A stretch of DNA of 64,000 bases from Rudaea sp. 3F27F6 (GTDB lineage: Bacteria; Pseudomonadota; Gammaproteobacteria; Xanthomonadales; Rhodanobacteraceae), in assembly GCF_005503555.1 (NCBI RefSeq), contig NZ_SCNG01000002.1:744001-808000 (forward strand). The letters are read 5' to 3'. Both the position numbers and the translations under genes were made by a program. How positions within the stretch are numbered: position 1 is the stretch's first letter; the number at the start of each line of letters is the position of its first letter. This document shows positions 48,181 to 56,401 of this stretch, piece by piece. The notes under the pieces are model-generated. The model was not told where the DNA came from and searched no databases. It saw only the letters and a list, made by a program, of their open reading frames with translations.

Positions 48181-49373
48181 CCTTACGCTGGCCCGCGGTC
48201 TGGATCCTAGGCGCGGGCCAGACCGTTTTCTGGGGCATCGCCTACTACACGTTTTCGGTTTTGCTCGTGCCGATGCGCGAAGAGTTCGGTGTATCGAGCG
48301 CGGTCATCGCCGGTGCCTTTTCCGTGGGCCTGGGCGTGGCCGCGATGGTCGCGACGCATGTCGGCCGCTGGGTCGACGAAGGCCACGGCGTGGTGTTGAT
48401 GCGATGCGGGGCGTGGGTGGGCGGCGCGTTGCTCCTCGCTTGGTCGGCCGCCACCGACGTCGTGATGCTGTATGCCGTCTGGGCCGCGCTCGGCGCGTGC
48501 ATGGCGCTCATCCTGTATGAAACTGCTTTCGCGCTGGTGACGCGCGCACTGGCCGACCCGCAACGCCGCTTGAGCGCGCTTGCCAGCGTCACCGTCATGG
48601 GCGGCCTGGCCAGCACGCTGTTCTTGCCGCTGGCCGGCGCGGCCACCACGCACTGGGGTTGGCGCGCGACGTTGCGCGCGCTGGCCGTCGTTTGGTTTCT
48701 GGCCGCGCTCGTTGTCGACCGTTTCGCGTTGCGTGCGCTGCGCGCGGCCGAGTCCCACGCGATGGGTCAACCGCGCTCCGCATCGGTTTCCCTGCCGGAC
48801 GCTCGCCTGGTCGCGTTGGCCGGCTTGCCATTCGTGGCCACGACGTTCGCAGCCATGGCGCTCACCACGCTCGTCATCCCGATGCTGGTCGATCACGGCC
48901 AGCCGCTCGAACGCGCGGCCTGGGTGCTGAGCGCGTTCGGCGTGATGCAGCTGCCCGGGCGCTTGTGGTTGTGGCGCGGCACGCGCGCGGTGCCCGCCAG
49001 CGTGCTCCTCGTCGCTCCGGTGCTGCTCCAAGCCGCGGGCCTGGCCGTGCTCGCGGTGTCGAGCCACCTGGTCGTGGCGTTCGTCGGCGTGGCCACTTTC
49101 GGCATTGGCGCGGGGCTACACACGCTCGCCCGCCCATGGCTTGTGCCACACCTGTTCGGCGTGTCCGCGGCTGGCAGAGTCAACGGGGCCATCGCCCGCG
49201 CGCAAGGCATCGCCAGAGCCGCCGGGCCGTTCTGCGTGGCAATCGCCTACGAGCGCGTGGGCAGTGCCTCCGTTTTCGCTGTCCTGGCTTTCTTGCTGGC
49301 AGTGCTCTGGCCGCTGGCGTCCTGGATGGCGCGGCGTGCATCGTCGCATAAGGCATCGGTGCCGGCGACGTAG
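48177..49373 (+). CDS. MFS transporter, candidate organoarsenical exporter
   Basis: The 398-residue protein has 12 predicted helices with the MFS loop motif GRWVDEGHGVVLMRCG between TM2 and TM3. Its ATGA overlap with the ArsO-like gene makes it part of the MarR operon. By context it should export the product of the acetyltransferase or flavoprotein; no arsenic-specific motif can be pointed out. It converges with a small membrane gene 3 bases beyond its stop. Confidence 0.82.
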   Translation: MTLRWPAVWILGAGQTVFWGIAYYTFSVLLVPMREEFGVSSAVIAGAFSVGLGVAAMVATHVGRWVDEGHGVVLMRCGAWVGGALLLAWSAATDVVMLYAVWAALGACMALILYETAFALVTRALADPQRRLSALASVTVMGGLASTLFLPLAGAATTHWGWRATLRALAVVWFLAALVVDRFALRALRAAESHAMGQPRSASVSLPDARLVALAGLPFVATTFAAMALTTLVIPMLVDHGQPLERAAWVLSAFGVMQLPGRLWLWRGTRAVPASVLLVAPVLLQAAGLAVLAVSSHLVVAFVGVATFGIGAGLHTLARPWLVPHLFGVSAAGRVNGAIARAQGIARAAGPFCVAIAYERVGSASVFAVLAFLLAVLWPLASWMARRASSHKASVPAT

Positions 49374-49376
49374 CAC

Positions 49377-49547
49377 TCAAGGCGGCGGCCGCCGAAACCA
49401 GCGGCACGCCACGTCGACCGCGGCCACGGCGCCCAACCCGCCGAGCACGAACGTCCATGGCAGCACTGACGCGTCGGCACCCACCCAGCGGTTCCATTCC
49501 ATCGTCATCGCGCCCACAAGCAAGAACATCACCGCGCGCAAAAACAT
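49377..49547 (-). CDS. Small two-helix membrane protein in the ars island
   Basis: The 56-residue protein starts at ATG 49547 behind GGGAG at 8 bases. It contains two hydrophobic stretches (FLRAVMFLLVGAM and WTFVLGGLGAVAAVDVACRW) and a basic end FRRPPP. It is transcribed away from the pstS-like gene across a shared palindromic operator, so the same regulator may control both. I do not recognise the family. Confidence 0.6.
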   Translation of the reverse strand: MFLRAVMFLLVGAMTMEWNRWVGADASVLPWTFVLGGLGAVAAVDVACRWFRRPPP

Positions 49548-49596
49548 GGCGGATCTCCCAGCGACAGTCACATAACGGTCATCGTTTAGTTCTATG

Positions 49597-49614
49597 ATTC
49601 TATCATTATAGAAT
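49597..49614. promoter_or_regulatory. Palindromic operator ATTCTAT-N4-ATAGAAT, probable ArsR site
   Basis: A perfect 7-bp inverted repeat with a 4-base centre in an AT-rich patch between the divergent small membrane gene and the pstS-like gene. It shares the layout TTCNAT-N4-ATNGAA with the palindrome before arsR at 50740-50755 and resembles known ArsR sites. Confidence 0.65.
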
Positions 49615-49673
49615 AATAGTAAAGCAGAAGTGTCGAAACGTTCTGCTGCACACTCAACTCCGGGAGGTTCCCC

Positions 49674-50687
49674 ATGCTTTCGCGATTGCTTGCTGGCGCC
49701 ACGCTGGTTCTGGCGCTGGTCCATACGGTTTCGGCCGCCGAAGAAATCACCGGCGCAGGCTCCACGTTCGCGTATCCGATTTTGGCCAAGTGGTCCGCGC
49801 GGTATAACGAGAAGACCGGCAACCGGGTCATCTACCAGTCGATCGGATCCGGCGCGGGCGTCGAGCAAATCCGCGCCTCGACCGTGGACTTTGGCGCGTC
49901 CGACATGCCTCTGCCGCCGGACGACCTGCAGAAGTCGGGGCTTGGTCAGTGGCCGATCGTGATCGGCGGCGTGGTGCCCGTGGTCAACGTCGACGGCGTG
50001 TCGCCGGGCGGCATCCGCTTCACCGGTGCGGTGCTAGCCGACATCTACCTCGGCAACGTCAAGAAGTGGAATGACCCCGAGATCGTCCAGCTCAATCCGG
50101 GCGTTGTGTTTCCCGATGCAGAGATCGTCGTTGTCCACCGTTCGGACGCTTCGGGCACAACGTTCAACTGGGCCGACTACCTGTCGAAGACGAGCCCTGC
50201 TTGGAAGAACAAAGTCGGCGAAGCCGCTTCGGTTGCCTGGCCGGTGGGCGTCGGCGGCCGTGGGAACGAAGGCGTGGCGGCATGGGTCAAGCAGATCAAA
50301 AACTCCATCGGTTATGTCGAGCTGGCCTACGCGATAGAGGGCAAGCTGAGTTATGCGGCGGTCCAAAATGCGGCCGGCCAGTTCGTCCTGCCCAGCACGG
50401 CGAGCTTTCAGGCCGCGGCGTCCAGCGTCGATTGGAAGGGCGCCAAGGATTTTTACCTCGTCATCACGAACGCGCCCGGAGAAGCGTCCTGGCCCATCAC
50501 GGCGACCACGTTCGTGCTGATGCATAAGCAGTCCGCCGACAAAGCGAAAGCGAAACTCGCGCTCGATTTCTTTCGATGGGCGCTGGACACGGGCCAGGCG
50601 CAGGCCACGGAGCTGAAATACATCTCGTTGCCGCCCACCTTGGTGCAGCAAGTCGAAGCTTACTGGGCCACAGATTTTCAGCATTGA
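49674..50687 (+). CDS. PstS-like periplasmic phosphate/arsenate-binding protein (orphan)
   Basis: The 337-residue protein has a signal peptide (cleavage near VSAAEE) and the PstS fold marks ITGAGSTFAYPILAKW, SIGSGAGVEQI, DFGASDMPL and HRSDASGTTFNWADYL (oxyanion-binding Ser/Thr/Asp). GGGAGG precedes the ATG. No pstC, pstA or pstB is near; instead it heads the arsR-arsC-acr3-gapdh-arsJ operon. Such orphan PstS copies occur in other ars islands; a role in binding arsenate or keeping phosphate selectivity is proposed but unproven. Confidence 0.88.
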   Translation: MLSRLLAGATLVLALVHTVSAAEEITGAGSTFAYPILAKWSARYNEKTGNRVIYQSIGSGAGVEQIRASTVDFGASDMPLPPDDLQKSGLGQWPIVIGGVVPVVNVDGVSPGGIRFTGAVLADIYLGNVKKWNDPEIVQLNPGVVFPDAEIVVVHRSDASGTTFNWADYLSKTSPAWKNKVGEAASVAWPVGVGGRGNEGVAAWVKQIKNSIGYVELAYAIEGKLSYAAVQNAAGQFVLPSTASFQAAASSVDWKGAKDFYLVITNAPGEASWPITATTFVLMHKQSADKAKAKLALDFFRWALDTGQAQATELKYISLPPTLVQQVEAYWATDFQH

Positions 50688-50739
50688 GCCGACGATGACC
50701 CTCCACCTTGTCGACACGGCGGTTGCTTGTTTCAGCGAT

Positions 50740-50755
50740 TTCGATAATAATCGAA
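50740..50755 (+). promoter_or_regulatory. Palindromic operator TTCGAT-N4-ATCGAA directly before arsR
   Basis: The perfect 6-bp inverted repeat ends 2 bases before the arsR ATG, covering the place of the ribosome-binding site. It suggests a second autorepression point inside the pstS-arsR operon. Confidence 0.6.
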
Positions 50756-50757
50756 CT

Positions 50758-51141
50758 ATGGAAACTAAAGCCGCCCTCAAAGCCCTGGCCGCCCTCGCGC
50801 AGGAAACGCGCCTGGGCATTTTTCGCTACCTCGTCGAGAAGGGGCCAGACGGCGCGTTCGTCGGCTCCATCGCCGAAGACCTGTCGCTCGCGGCGGCCAC
50901 CTTGTCCTTCCACTTGAAGGAATTGACGCACGCCGAGTTGTTGGACAGCACGCAAGAAGGTCGCTTCATCCGCTACACGGCCAATCTCGCCGTGGTCCAA
51001 AACGTCGTCAACTTCCTCACCGAAAACTGCTGCGGCGGTGATGCCTCCAAGTGCGCGCCCGTATGCGCGCCGGCCCCGGCCAAGCGGGTGGCGAAGAAGG
51101 CAGCCCCACCCGCCCGCAGGACCGCGTCCGCGCGACGGTGA
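50758..51141 (+). CDS. arsR: ArsR family arsenite-responsive repressor
   Basis: The 127-residue winged-helix repressor has LAQETRLGIFRYLVEKGPDG and the recognition helix DLSLAAATLSFHLKELTHAE. It lacks the classical ELCVC metal site in that helix; instead it has a C-terminal cluster Cys91, Cys92, Cys99 and Cys103 (ENCCGGDASKCAPVC), the arrangement of the Acidithiobacillus-type ArsR that binds As(III) near the C-terminus. An Ala/Lys/Arg-rich tail follows. It should release its palindromic operators on arsenite binding. arsC starts 5 bases after its stop. Confidence 0.9.
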   Translation: METKAALKALAALAQETRLGIFRYLVEKGPDGAFVGSIAEDLSLAAATLSFHLKELTHAELLDSTQEGRFIRYTANLAVVQNVVNFLTENCCGGDASKCAPVCAPAPAKRVAKKAAPPARRTASARR

Positions 51142-51145
51142 GGCG

Positions 51146-51655
51146 ATGGCCATCCACGTTCTTTTTCTCTGCACGGGCAACTCGGCCCGCAGCATCCTGA
51201 GCGAGGCGGTGTTGAACCACCTGGGGTCGCCGCGCTTCGTGGCTTACAGCGGCGGCAGCAAGCCGGCCGGTCGCGTCCACCCGCAGTCGCTCGCCGTGCT
51301 CACCGCCGCCGGCATCCCGACGGCAGGGTTGCGCAGCAAGAACTTCGACGAGTTTGCTGGCGACAACGCCCCGCCCCTTGACCTCGTCATCACCCTTTGC
51401 GACAGCGCGCAGCTCGACCCGTGCCCCGTGTTCCTGGGCGACTTCGTGCGCGCGCATTGGGGCCTGCCCGATCCGGCCGGCGTGCGCGGCACGCCCGAGG
51501 AAATCGCCGCGGCCTTTGAGCAAACCCTGGCCATCATCACCGCGCGCACAGGCGCGCTGGTGGCGTTGCCAGTGGAGCAATTCGACCGCCCCGCATTGGC
51601 AGCAGCTTTGGCGAAAATCGCCGACGAGCACGCGCCCACACCGGTGTCGGCGTGA
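51146..51655 (+). CDS. arsC: Arsenate reductase, low-molecular-weight phosphatase type
   Basis: The 169-residue protein reduces arsenate to arsenite. The CX5R loop is CTGNSAR (Cys9 to Arg15), and Cys85 and Cys93 in ITLCDSAQLDPCPVF are placed as in thioredoxin-coupled ArsC, forming the thiol relay; GLPDPAG supplies the acid. It has no N-terminal extension from ATG 51146. The stop overlaps the acr3 GTG start by 4 bases, linking production of reductase and exporter. Confidence 0.93.
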   Translation: MAIHVLFLCTGNSARSILSEAVLNHLGSPRFVAYSGGSKPAGRVHPQSLAVLTAAGIPTAGLRSKNFDEFAGDNAPPLDLVITLCDSAQLDPCPVFLGDFVRAHWGLPDPAGVRGTPEEIAAAFEQTLAIITARTGALVALPVEQFDRPALAAALAKIADEHAPTPVSA

Positions 51656-52734
51656 ACGCGACCGTCGTTCAGTCGCCGCAGTCGCTGGCCTCACGCATGG
51701 GCGTGTTCGAGCGCTACCTGAGCGTGTGGGTGCTGCTGTGCATCGTGCTCGGCACGCTGCTTGGCCGTTTCGTGCCCGACGTGTTTGCCACGCTCGCCGC
51801 GACCGAAGTGGCGCACGTGAACTTGCCGGTGGCCGTGCTCATCTGGGTGATGATCATCCCGATGCTGCTCAAGATTGACTTCGGCGCGCTCGGCGACGTG
51901 CGCGCGCAATGGCGCGGCATCGGCGTGACCGTGTTCGTGAACTGGGCGGTCAAGCCGTTCTCGATGGCGCTGCTCGGCTACATCTTCATCCGGCACGTGT
52001 TCGCCGCCTACCTGCCCGCCGACCAAGCCGACGCCTACATCGCCGGACTCGTGCTGCTGGCCGCCGCCCCGTGCACTGCGATGGTGTTCGTGTGGAGCAA
52101 CCTGTGCGGGGGCGAGCCCAAGTTCACCTTGAGCCAAGTGGCGCTCAACGACGCCATCATGGTTGTTGCCTTCGCGCCGCTGGTCGCACTTCTTCTTGGC
52201 CTTTCTTCCATCACCGTGCCGTGGGCCACACTCCTGTTGTCGGTGGGCCTCTACATCCTCGTTCCGGTGATCGTGGCTGCTACCCTGCGACGCGTCGTGC
52301 TTCGGCAGGGCGGCGAGCGAGCGCTCAGCGCGCTGCTGGCACGCTTGCAGCCAGCATCGCTCGTCGCGTTGCTCCTGATGCTCGTGCTCCTGTTCGGTTT
52401 CCAAGGTCGGCAAATCCTGGAGCAACCGGCCATCATCGCCATGCTCGCGGTGCCGATCCTCATCCAGGTCTACTTCAACGCCGGGTTGGCCTACTGGCTC
52501 AACCGCCGCCTGGGCGTGTCCCATTGCGTGGCCGGTCCCTCGGCCCTCATCGGCGCTAGCAACTTTTTCGAGCTGGCCGTCGCCACGGCGGTGAGCGTGT
52601 TCGGCGTTCACTCGGGCGCGGCGCTGGCGACCGTGGTCGGCGTGCTCGTCGAGGTGCCGGTGATGCTCTCGGTGGTGCGCATCGTGAATGGCACGCGACG
52701 GTGGTATGACGCCGGCGCGCGCACCAGCTCGTGA
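51652..52734 (+). CDS. acr3: Arsenite efflux transporter Acr3
   Basis: The 360-residue membrane protein of the bile/arsenite/riboflavin superfamily has ten predicted helices. The essential cysteine of Acr3 is Cys141 in [15 protein letters not shown]; other family marks are [16 protein letters not shown] and [14 protein letters not shown]. It exports arsenite made by ArsC. It starts at GTG 51652, overlapping arsC. Confidence 0.95.
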   Translation: MNATVVQSPQSLASRMGVFERYLSVWVLLCIVLGTLLGRFVPDVFATLAATEVAHVNLPVAVLIWVMIIPMLLKIDFGALGDVRAQWRGIGVTVFVNWAVKPFSMALLGYIFIRHVFAAYLPADQADAYIAGLVLLAAAPCTAMVFVWSNLCGGEPKFTLSQVALNDAIMVVAFAPLVALLLGLSSITVPWATLLLSVGLYILVPVIVAATLRRVVLRQGGERALSALLARLQPASLVALLLMLVLLFGFQGRQILEQPAIIAMLAVPILIQVYFNAGLAYWLNRRLGVSHCVAGPSALIGASNFFELAVATAVSVFGVHSGAALATVVGVLVEVPVMLSVVRIVNGTRRWYDAGARTSS

Positions 52735-52762
52735 TTCGATTTTTCTTCCAACGGAAACCATC

Positions 52763-53767
52763 ATGACGATTCGTGTGGGCATTAACGGCTTCGGCCGCAT
52801 GGGGCGCTTGACCTTGCGCGCGGCGTGGGGCTCGCCCGATTTTGCGTTTGTCCAGGTCAACGATCCAGCGGGTGACGCGGCCACGCTCGCCCACTTACTC
52901 AATTTCGACTCCATCCACGGGCGCTGGGCGCATGACGCGCGCGCCGACGGCGACGCGCTGGTCATCGACGGCCAACGCATCGCGCTCTCGCGCAACAAGG
53001 CCATCGAGGATACCGACTGGTCCAAGTGCGACGTCGTCATCGAGGCCTCGGGCAAGTTCCGCAAGAAGGCCCTCTTGCAGCCTTACCTCGACCAGGGCGT
53101 GCCGCGCGTCGTGGTGACCGCCCCCGTGAAAGAGGCCGGCGTGCTCGACACCGTGTTGGGCGTCAACGATCACCGCTTCGACCCGGCCATCCACCGCATC
53201 GTCACCGCCGCTTCATGCACCACGAACTGCCTGGCACCGGTGGTCAAGGTCATCCATGAAAACTTGAAGATTCGCCACGGCAGCATGACGACGATTCACA
53301 GCCTGACCAACACACAGGTCATCGTCGACGCGCCCCACAAGGACCTGCGCCGCGCGCGCGCGTGCGGTTCCAGCCTCATCCCGACGACGACCGGATCGGC
53401 CACGGCCATCGCCGAAATCTTCCCCGAGCTCAAGGGCCGCTTGAACGGGCACGCCGTGCGCGTGCCGCTGACCAACGCGTCGCTTACCGATTGCGTCTTC
53501 GAGGTCGAGCGCGCCACCAGCGTCGAGGAAGTCAACGGCCTGCTCAAGGCCGCGGCCGAAGGCGAGCTCAAGGGGATCCTCGGCTACGAGGAGCGCCCAT
53601 TGGTCTCCATCGACTTCAGAGGAGACCCGCGCTCGGGCATCGTCGACGCGCTCTCGACCCTGGTGGTCAACGGCACGCACGTAAAAATCTACGCGTGGTA
53701 TGACAACGAGTGGGGCTACGTGAATCGGACGGCCGAGCTGGTCCGCATGGTGGGCAACGCGAAGTAA
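52763..53767 (+). CDS. Glyceraldehyde-3-phosphate dehydrogenase of the ars operon
   Basis: The 334-residue GAPDH has the NAD fold [17 protein letters not shown], catalytic Cys152 in [11 protein letters not shown] and His179 in [10 protein letters not shown]. Next to arsJ such enzymes use arsenate in place of phosphate to make 1-arseno-3-phosphoglycerate, which ArsJ then exports; this pair is known from other bacteria. The location in the ars operon, and not with pgk or glycolysis genes, supports this. Start 52763 has GGAA upstream; it follows acr3 by 28 bases. Confidence 0.92.
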   Translation: MTIRVGINGFGRMGRLTLRAAWGSPDFAFVQVNDPAGDAATLAHLLNFDSIHGRWAHDARADGDALVIDGQRIALSRNKAIEDTDWSKCDVVIEASGKFRKKALLQPYLDQGVPRVVVTAPVKEAGVLDTVLGVNDHRFDPAIHRIVTAASCTTNCLAPVVKVIHENLKIRHGSMTTIHSLTNTQVIVDAPHKDLRRARACGSSLIPTTTGSATAIAEIFPELKGRLNGHAVRVPLTNASLTDCVFEVERATSVEEVNGLLKAAAEGELKGILGYEERPLVSIDFRGDPRSGIVDALSTLVVNGTHVKIYAWYDNEWGYVNRTAELVRMVGNAK

Positions 53768-53772
53768 GGCTC

Positions 53773-55014
53773 ATGACCGCGCGCTTCTCGCCCGACATGC
53801 GCCAATACCTGCTCATCACGGGCAACTACTGGGCGTTCACCCTGACTGACGGCGCGCTGCGCATGCTCGTGGTGCTCCACTTCCACGAGCTCGGGTATTC
53901 GCCCCTTCAGGTCGCGATGCTGTTTTTGTTCTACGAAATCTTTGGCGTCATCACCAACCTGGTCGGCGGTTGGCTCGGCGCACACATCGGGTTGAACCGC
54001 ACCATGAACGTGGGCCTGCTGCTCCAGGTTGTGGCGCTCGGCGCACTCGCTGTGCCCCACGTTTGGTTGACCGTGCCTTGGGTGATGGCCGCGCAGGCGT
54101 TGTCGGGCATTGCCAAAGACCTCAACAAGATGAGCGCCAAGAGCAGCATCAAGCTGCTGGTGCCCGCGGGCCAGGAGGGCTCGCTCTACCGCTGGGTGGC
54201 CGCGCTCACCGGTTCGAAGAACGCACTCAAGGGCGTGGGCTTTTTCTTAGGGGGAGGCCTGCTGACCGTGCTCGGATTTCGAACCGCAGTCCTCGCCATG
54301 GCCGCGGTGTTGGCGGTGGTCGGCGTGTCGAGCCTCCTCACTTTGACGCGCGACCTGGGCAAGGCGAAGGCCAAGCCAAAGTTCAAGGACATCTTCTCAA
54401 AGAGCCGAGCGATCAACGTGCTGTCGGCGGCGCGCCTCTTTTTGTTCGGCGCGCGCGATGTCTGGTTCGTCGTGGCGTTGCCCGTGTTTCTCTACGACAC
54501 CCTTGGCTGGGATTTTTGGGGTGTGGGCGCGTTCCTCGCCGCGTGGGTCATCGGCTACGGCGTCGTCCAGGCCTCGGCACCCGCGCTGACCGGTCGCCGC
54601 ACCGGTAGGCTGCCGGATGGCCGCTCTGCGTTCCGATGGGCGGTGGTCTTGGCCTTCGCACCGGCCGTGATGGCCGTGCTGATCGCGCACGGAGTCGCGA
54701 TCACAGCCACGTTGGTGGGTGGCCTGGCTGTTTTCGGAACATTGTTTGCGATTAACTCCTCGCTGCACAGCTATCTCATCGTCAGCTACGCGCAAACCGA
54801 TGGGGTGTCGCTCGACGTCGGCTTTTACTATATGGCCAACGCCATGGGGCGCTTGCTTGGCACCGTGCTCTCCGGCTTGGTGTTTCAAGCCGCCGGGCTG
54901 TGGGCGTGCCTGGCGTGGTCGGCCGGCTTCGTAGCCTTGGCCGCGTTGCTATCGCTGGCGCTACCGCGCCACTTGGTGCCAGCCACCGAGGGCGTTGGCG
55001 AATCGGCCGAATAG
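53773..55014 (+). CDS. arsJ: ArsJ, organoarsenical (1-arseno-3-phosphoglycerate) efflux MFS protein
   Basis: The 413-residue MFS transporter has the ArsJ pattern: YLLITGNYWAFTLTDGALRM, KDLNKMSAKSSIKLLVP, and LFLFGARDVWFVVALPVF. It pairs with the GAPDH gene 5 bases upstream to give an arsenate-specific export route that does not need reduction. It is the last gene of the operon; no clear terminator follows before the repeat region. Confidence 0.94.
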   Translation: MTARFSPDMRQYLLITGNYWAFTLTDGALRMLVVLHFHELGYSPLQVAMLFLFYEIFGVITNLVGGWLGAHIGLNRTMNVGLLLQVVALGALAVPHVWLTVPWVMAAQALSGIAKDLNKMSAKSSIKLLVPAGQEGSLYRWVAALTGSKNALKGVGFFLGGGLLTVLGFRTAVLAMAAVLAVVGVSSLLTLTRDLGKAKAKPKFKDIFSKSRAINVLSAARLFLFGARDVWFVVALPVFLYDTLGWDFWGVGAFLAAWVIGYGVVQASAPALTGRRTGRLPDGRSAFRWAVVLAFAPAVMAVLIAHGVAITATLVGGLAVFGTLFAINSSLHSYLIVSYAQTDGVSLDVGFYYMANAMGRLLGTVLSGLVFQAAGLWACLAWSAGFVALAALLSLALPRHLVPATEGVGESAE

Positions 55015-55049
55015 CCGAACCATTAGCTAAAAAAGTCGCCCTTCCGCTG

Positions 55050-55100
55050 TGGACACACGTTGCCGGGCGGTCATTGCGGCATGGACACAATATGGACACA
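55050..55100 (+). repeat. Cluster of three TGGACACA octamers
   Basis: TGGACACA occurs at 55050, 55082 and 55093, all in the same direction, in the gene-free stretch after arsJ. The same octamer recurs at 55335 and 55347 and, at the left end, at 45369 and 45381. The rest of 55101-55252 shows a TATAAT at 55166-55171 without a -35, and no gene. Confidence 0.7.
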
Positions 55101-55252
55101 CAAAGGTTTGACAGGGAAAGTGATTGATTTTCTCGTTAGTCCGCTAGATCAAGAACTTGTGGGCATATAATTAGTTCTCCGCATGGGCGAAAATGGATAC
55201 GGCTTTTCTTGAATTATCAAGAGCTTGCAGAAGATAAGCGGCACTCGGCGTC

Positions 55253-55410
55253 CATGCGCCAGTATCCGCGTTGCTTTTACCAACAACATTATAATCAACG
55301 AGTTACGGAACGCCGTTCGCCGCCATTTCTTCCATGGACACACTCATGGACACATCAAATGGACGTCCAAATCGCAAGAACGGCGAAAACGCTCTGCACA
55401 GTGTGTCCAC
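55253..55410 (+). repeat. Right copy of the island-end module
   Basis: It starts with the same CATGCGCCAGTATCCGCGT as the left copy, includes TGGACACA at 55335 and 55347, the palindrome TGGACGTCCA at 55360-55369 and the inverted TGTGTCCA at 55402-55409. The offset to the left copy is 9,966 bases through the palindrome and 9,968 at the final octamer. Confidence 0.75.
55367..55379. other. Right 13-bp core repeat (candidate attR)
   Basis: CCAAATCGCAAGA, identical to 45262-45274, directly abuts the palindrome of the right module. A degenerate copy, CCATAACGCAAAA, is at the equivalent place of the left module (45401-45413). Confidence 0.5.
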
Positions 55411-55501
55411 GCAAATAGCCGTCCGTTTACCAAGTAGCCCTCGTCACCACCCGTCAACGGAGCGATATCGTCAACGCCCGCTTCAACGAGAACCTCAACG
55501 C

Positions 55502-55891
55502 ATGGATAGGTCATTGGAAATCGTCGAGCTCCTGATCGCGGTAGGTCGGCTACCCGAAGACAAACGGCAGCGGCGAGAGGCCTGGTATGAGAGCCAGAAG
55601 GAGCACTGGATTGGCTGGCTCTTTCACTACAACAGCCCCGGCGCCTACGATCGCAAAGTCACGCGCGGCCGGGATGCCCGCTTCGTCTACAACCACGCCG
55701 TGTGCCCAGGCCTGCTGGCGTATCTTGCAGACGCGTCGGGCGTTGCGCGCAACTTGGTGCGCCAAGCGAAGCGGATCGCTGCGTCGCCCGGCACCGAGAT
55801 GGCACGAGCCGGCGCCATTCGCCAAGTCATCCCATGGGAAATTGTTCAGGCATCCCTCCTCGCCAATGGTTACGCGCGGTTTGTGCCCTGA
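55502..55891 (+). CDS. Small conserved-type protein of unknown function
   Basis: The 129-residue soluble protein carries EHWIGWLFHYNSPGAYDRK, VYNHAVCPGLLAYLADASGV and IRQVIPWEIVQASLL, a pattern I have seen in unassigned proteins of genomic islands but cannot name. The open frame extends upstream to 55334 inside the right module, so a fusion of up to 185 residues is possible; ATG 55502 is preferred because conserved-looking sequence begins there. It converges with the zinc-ribbon-like gene. The stretch 55411-55501 holds no other gene. Confidence 0.55.
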   Translation: MDRSLEIVELLIAVGRLPEDKRQRREAWYESQKEHWIGWLFHYNSPGAYDRKVTRGRDARFVYNHAVCPGLLAYLADASGVARNLVRQAKRIAASPGTEMARAGAIRQVIPWEIVQASLLANGYARFVP

Positions 55892-55921
55892 CATCCGATA
55901 GCACGGATTTAAGCGGCCCTC

Positions 55922-56401
55922 TTAATCGGAGGGCCGGACGTCTGAATCATTCAAAGCCAGCCAGTCGTGCCAGGACGACCACGACAGTGAGGCCTCGACG
56001 TTTATGTGGCCAGCGACCGGTCGAACGGCAAGGCGTCGCGCCGCCTCCAGGTCTTGAGGGAAAAACGCGTGGTCCAGTTTCGAAAGAAACCAGTCGCCCT
56101 GAAGAGCGCCACAGGCCTCGCAATGGTTGGCCAGGTATGACGTGTCCGCGGTTTCGGATCGGCCCATCTTCATCCAGGGAGCGATGGCCGAGATGCCGGT
56201 GGCGGCCTCGGCATTGATGGACTCGATGTAGCTGAGAAGGGTTCGCTCTTCCCGGCGCTCCCATTCCCCGTCATCGAGCTGCTCATCGTATCCGTCGACC
56301 AGCACACAGCTCACCCGAGTTGTTCCAATGCATTTCCAGCAGGTCGTTCGGCCTGTCAGAACCCAGAATGCTTCGGCGCGAAGTCTGTCAGCCACGGGCA
56401 T
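55922..56401 (-). CDS. Cysteine-pair (zinc-ribbon-like) protein of unknown function
   Basis: The 159-residue protein has CWKC near residues 22-25 and HCEACGALQGDWFLS near 93-107, two pairs that could hold one zinc ion, in a form (SYLANHCEACGALQGD) shared by unassigned bacterial proteins. No ribosome-binding site is obvious and no earlier in-frame start exists before a stop. It is 93 bases downstream of the GIY-YIG gene on the same strand and could be the fourth gene of that operon. Confidence 0.6.
   Translation of the reverse strand: MPVADRLRAEAFWVLTGRTTCWKCIGTTRVSCVLVDGYDEQLDDGEWERREERTLLSYIESINAEAATGISAIAPWMKMGRSETADTSYLANHCEACGALQGDWFLSKLDHAFFPQDLEAARRLAVRPVAGHINVEASLSWSSWHDWLALNDSDVRPSD

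Larger units (their letters stand above)
45262..55379. mobile_element. Candidate arsenic-resistance genomic island bounded by 13-bp direct repeats
   Basis: The segment of about 10.1 kb has identical 13-bp sequences at both ends, related modules of about 117 bp at a constant offset of 9,966 bases, clustered TGGACACA octamers near each end, and only arsenic-related genes between. No integrase or transposase is inside, so it would have to be moved by a recombinase from elsewhere or be a relic. The boundaries are inferred from repeats only. Confidence 0.55.

Noticed and set aside
55149-55343. Small minus-strand ORF in the right repeat region as a possible integrase remnant
   Set aside because: No catalytic Arg/His/Tyr pattern of tyrosine recombinases and no serine-recombinase motif.
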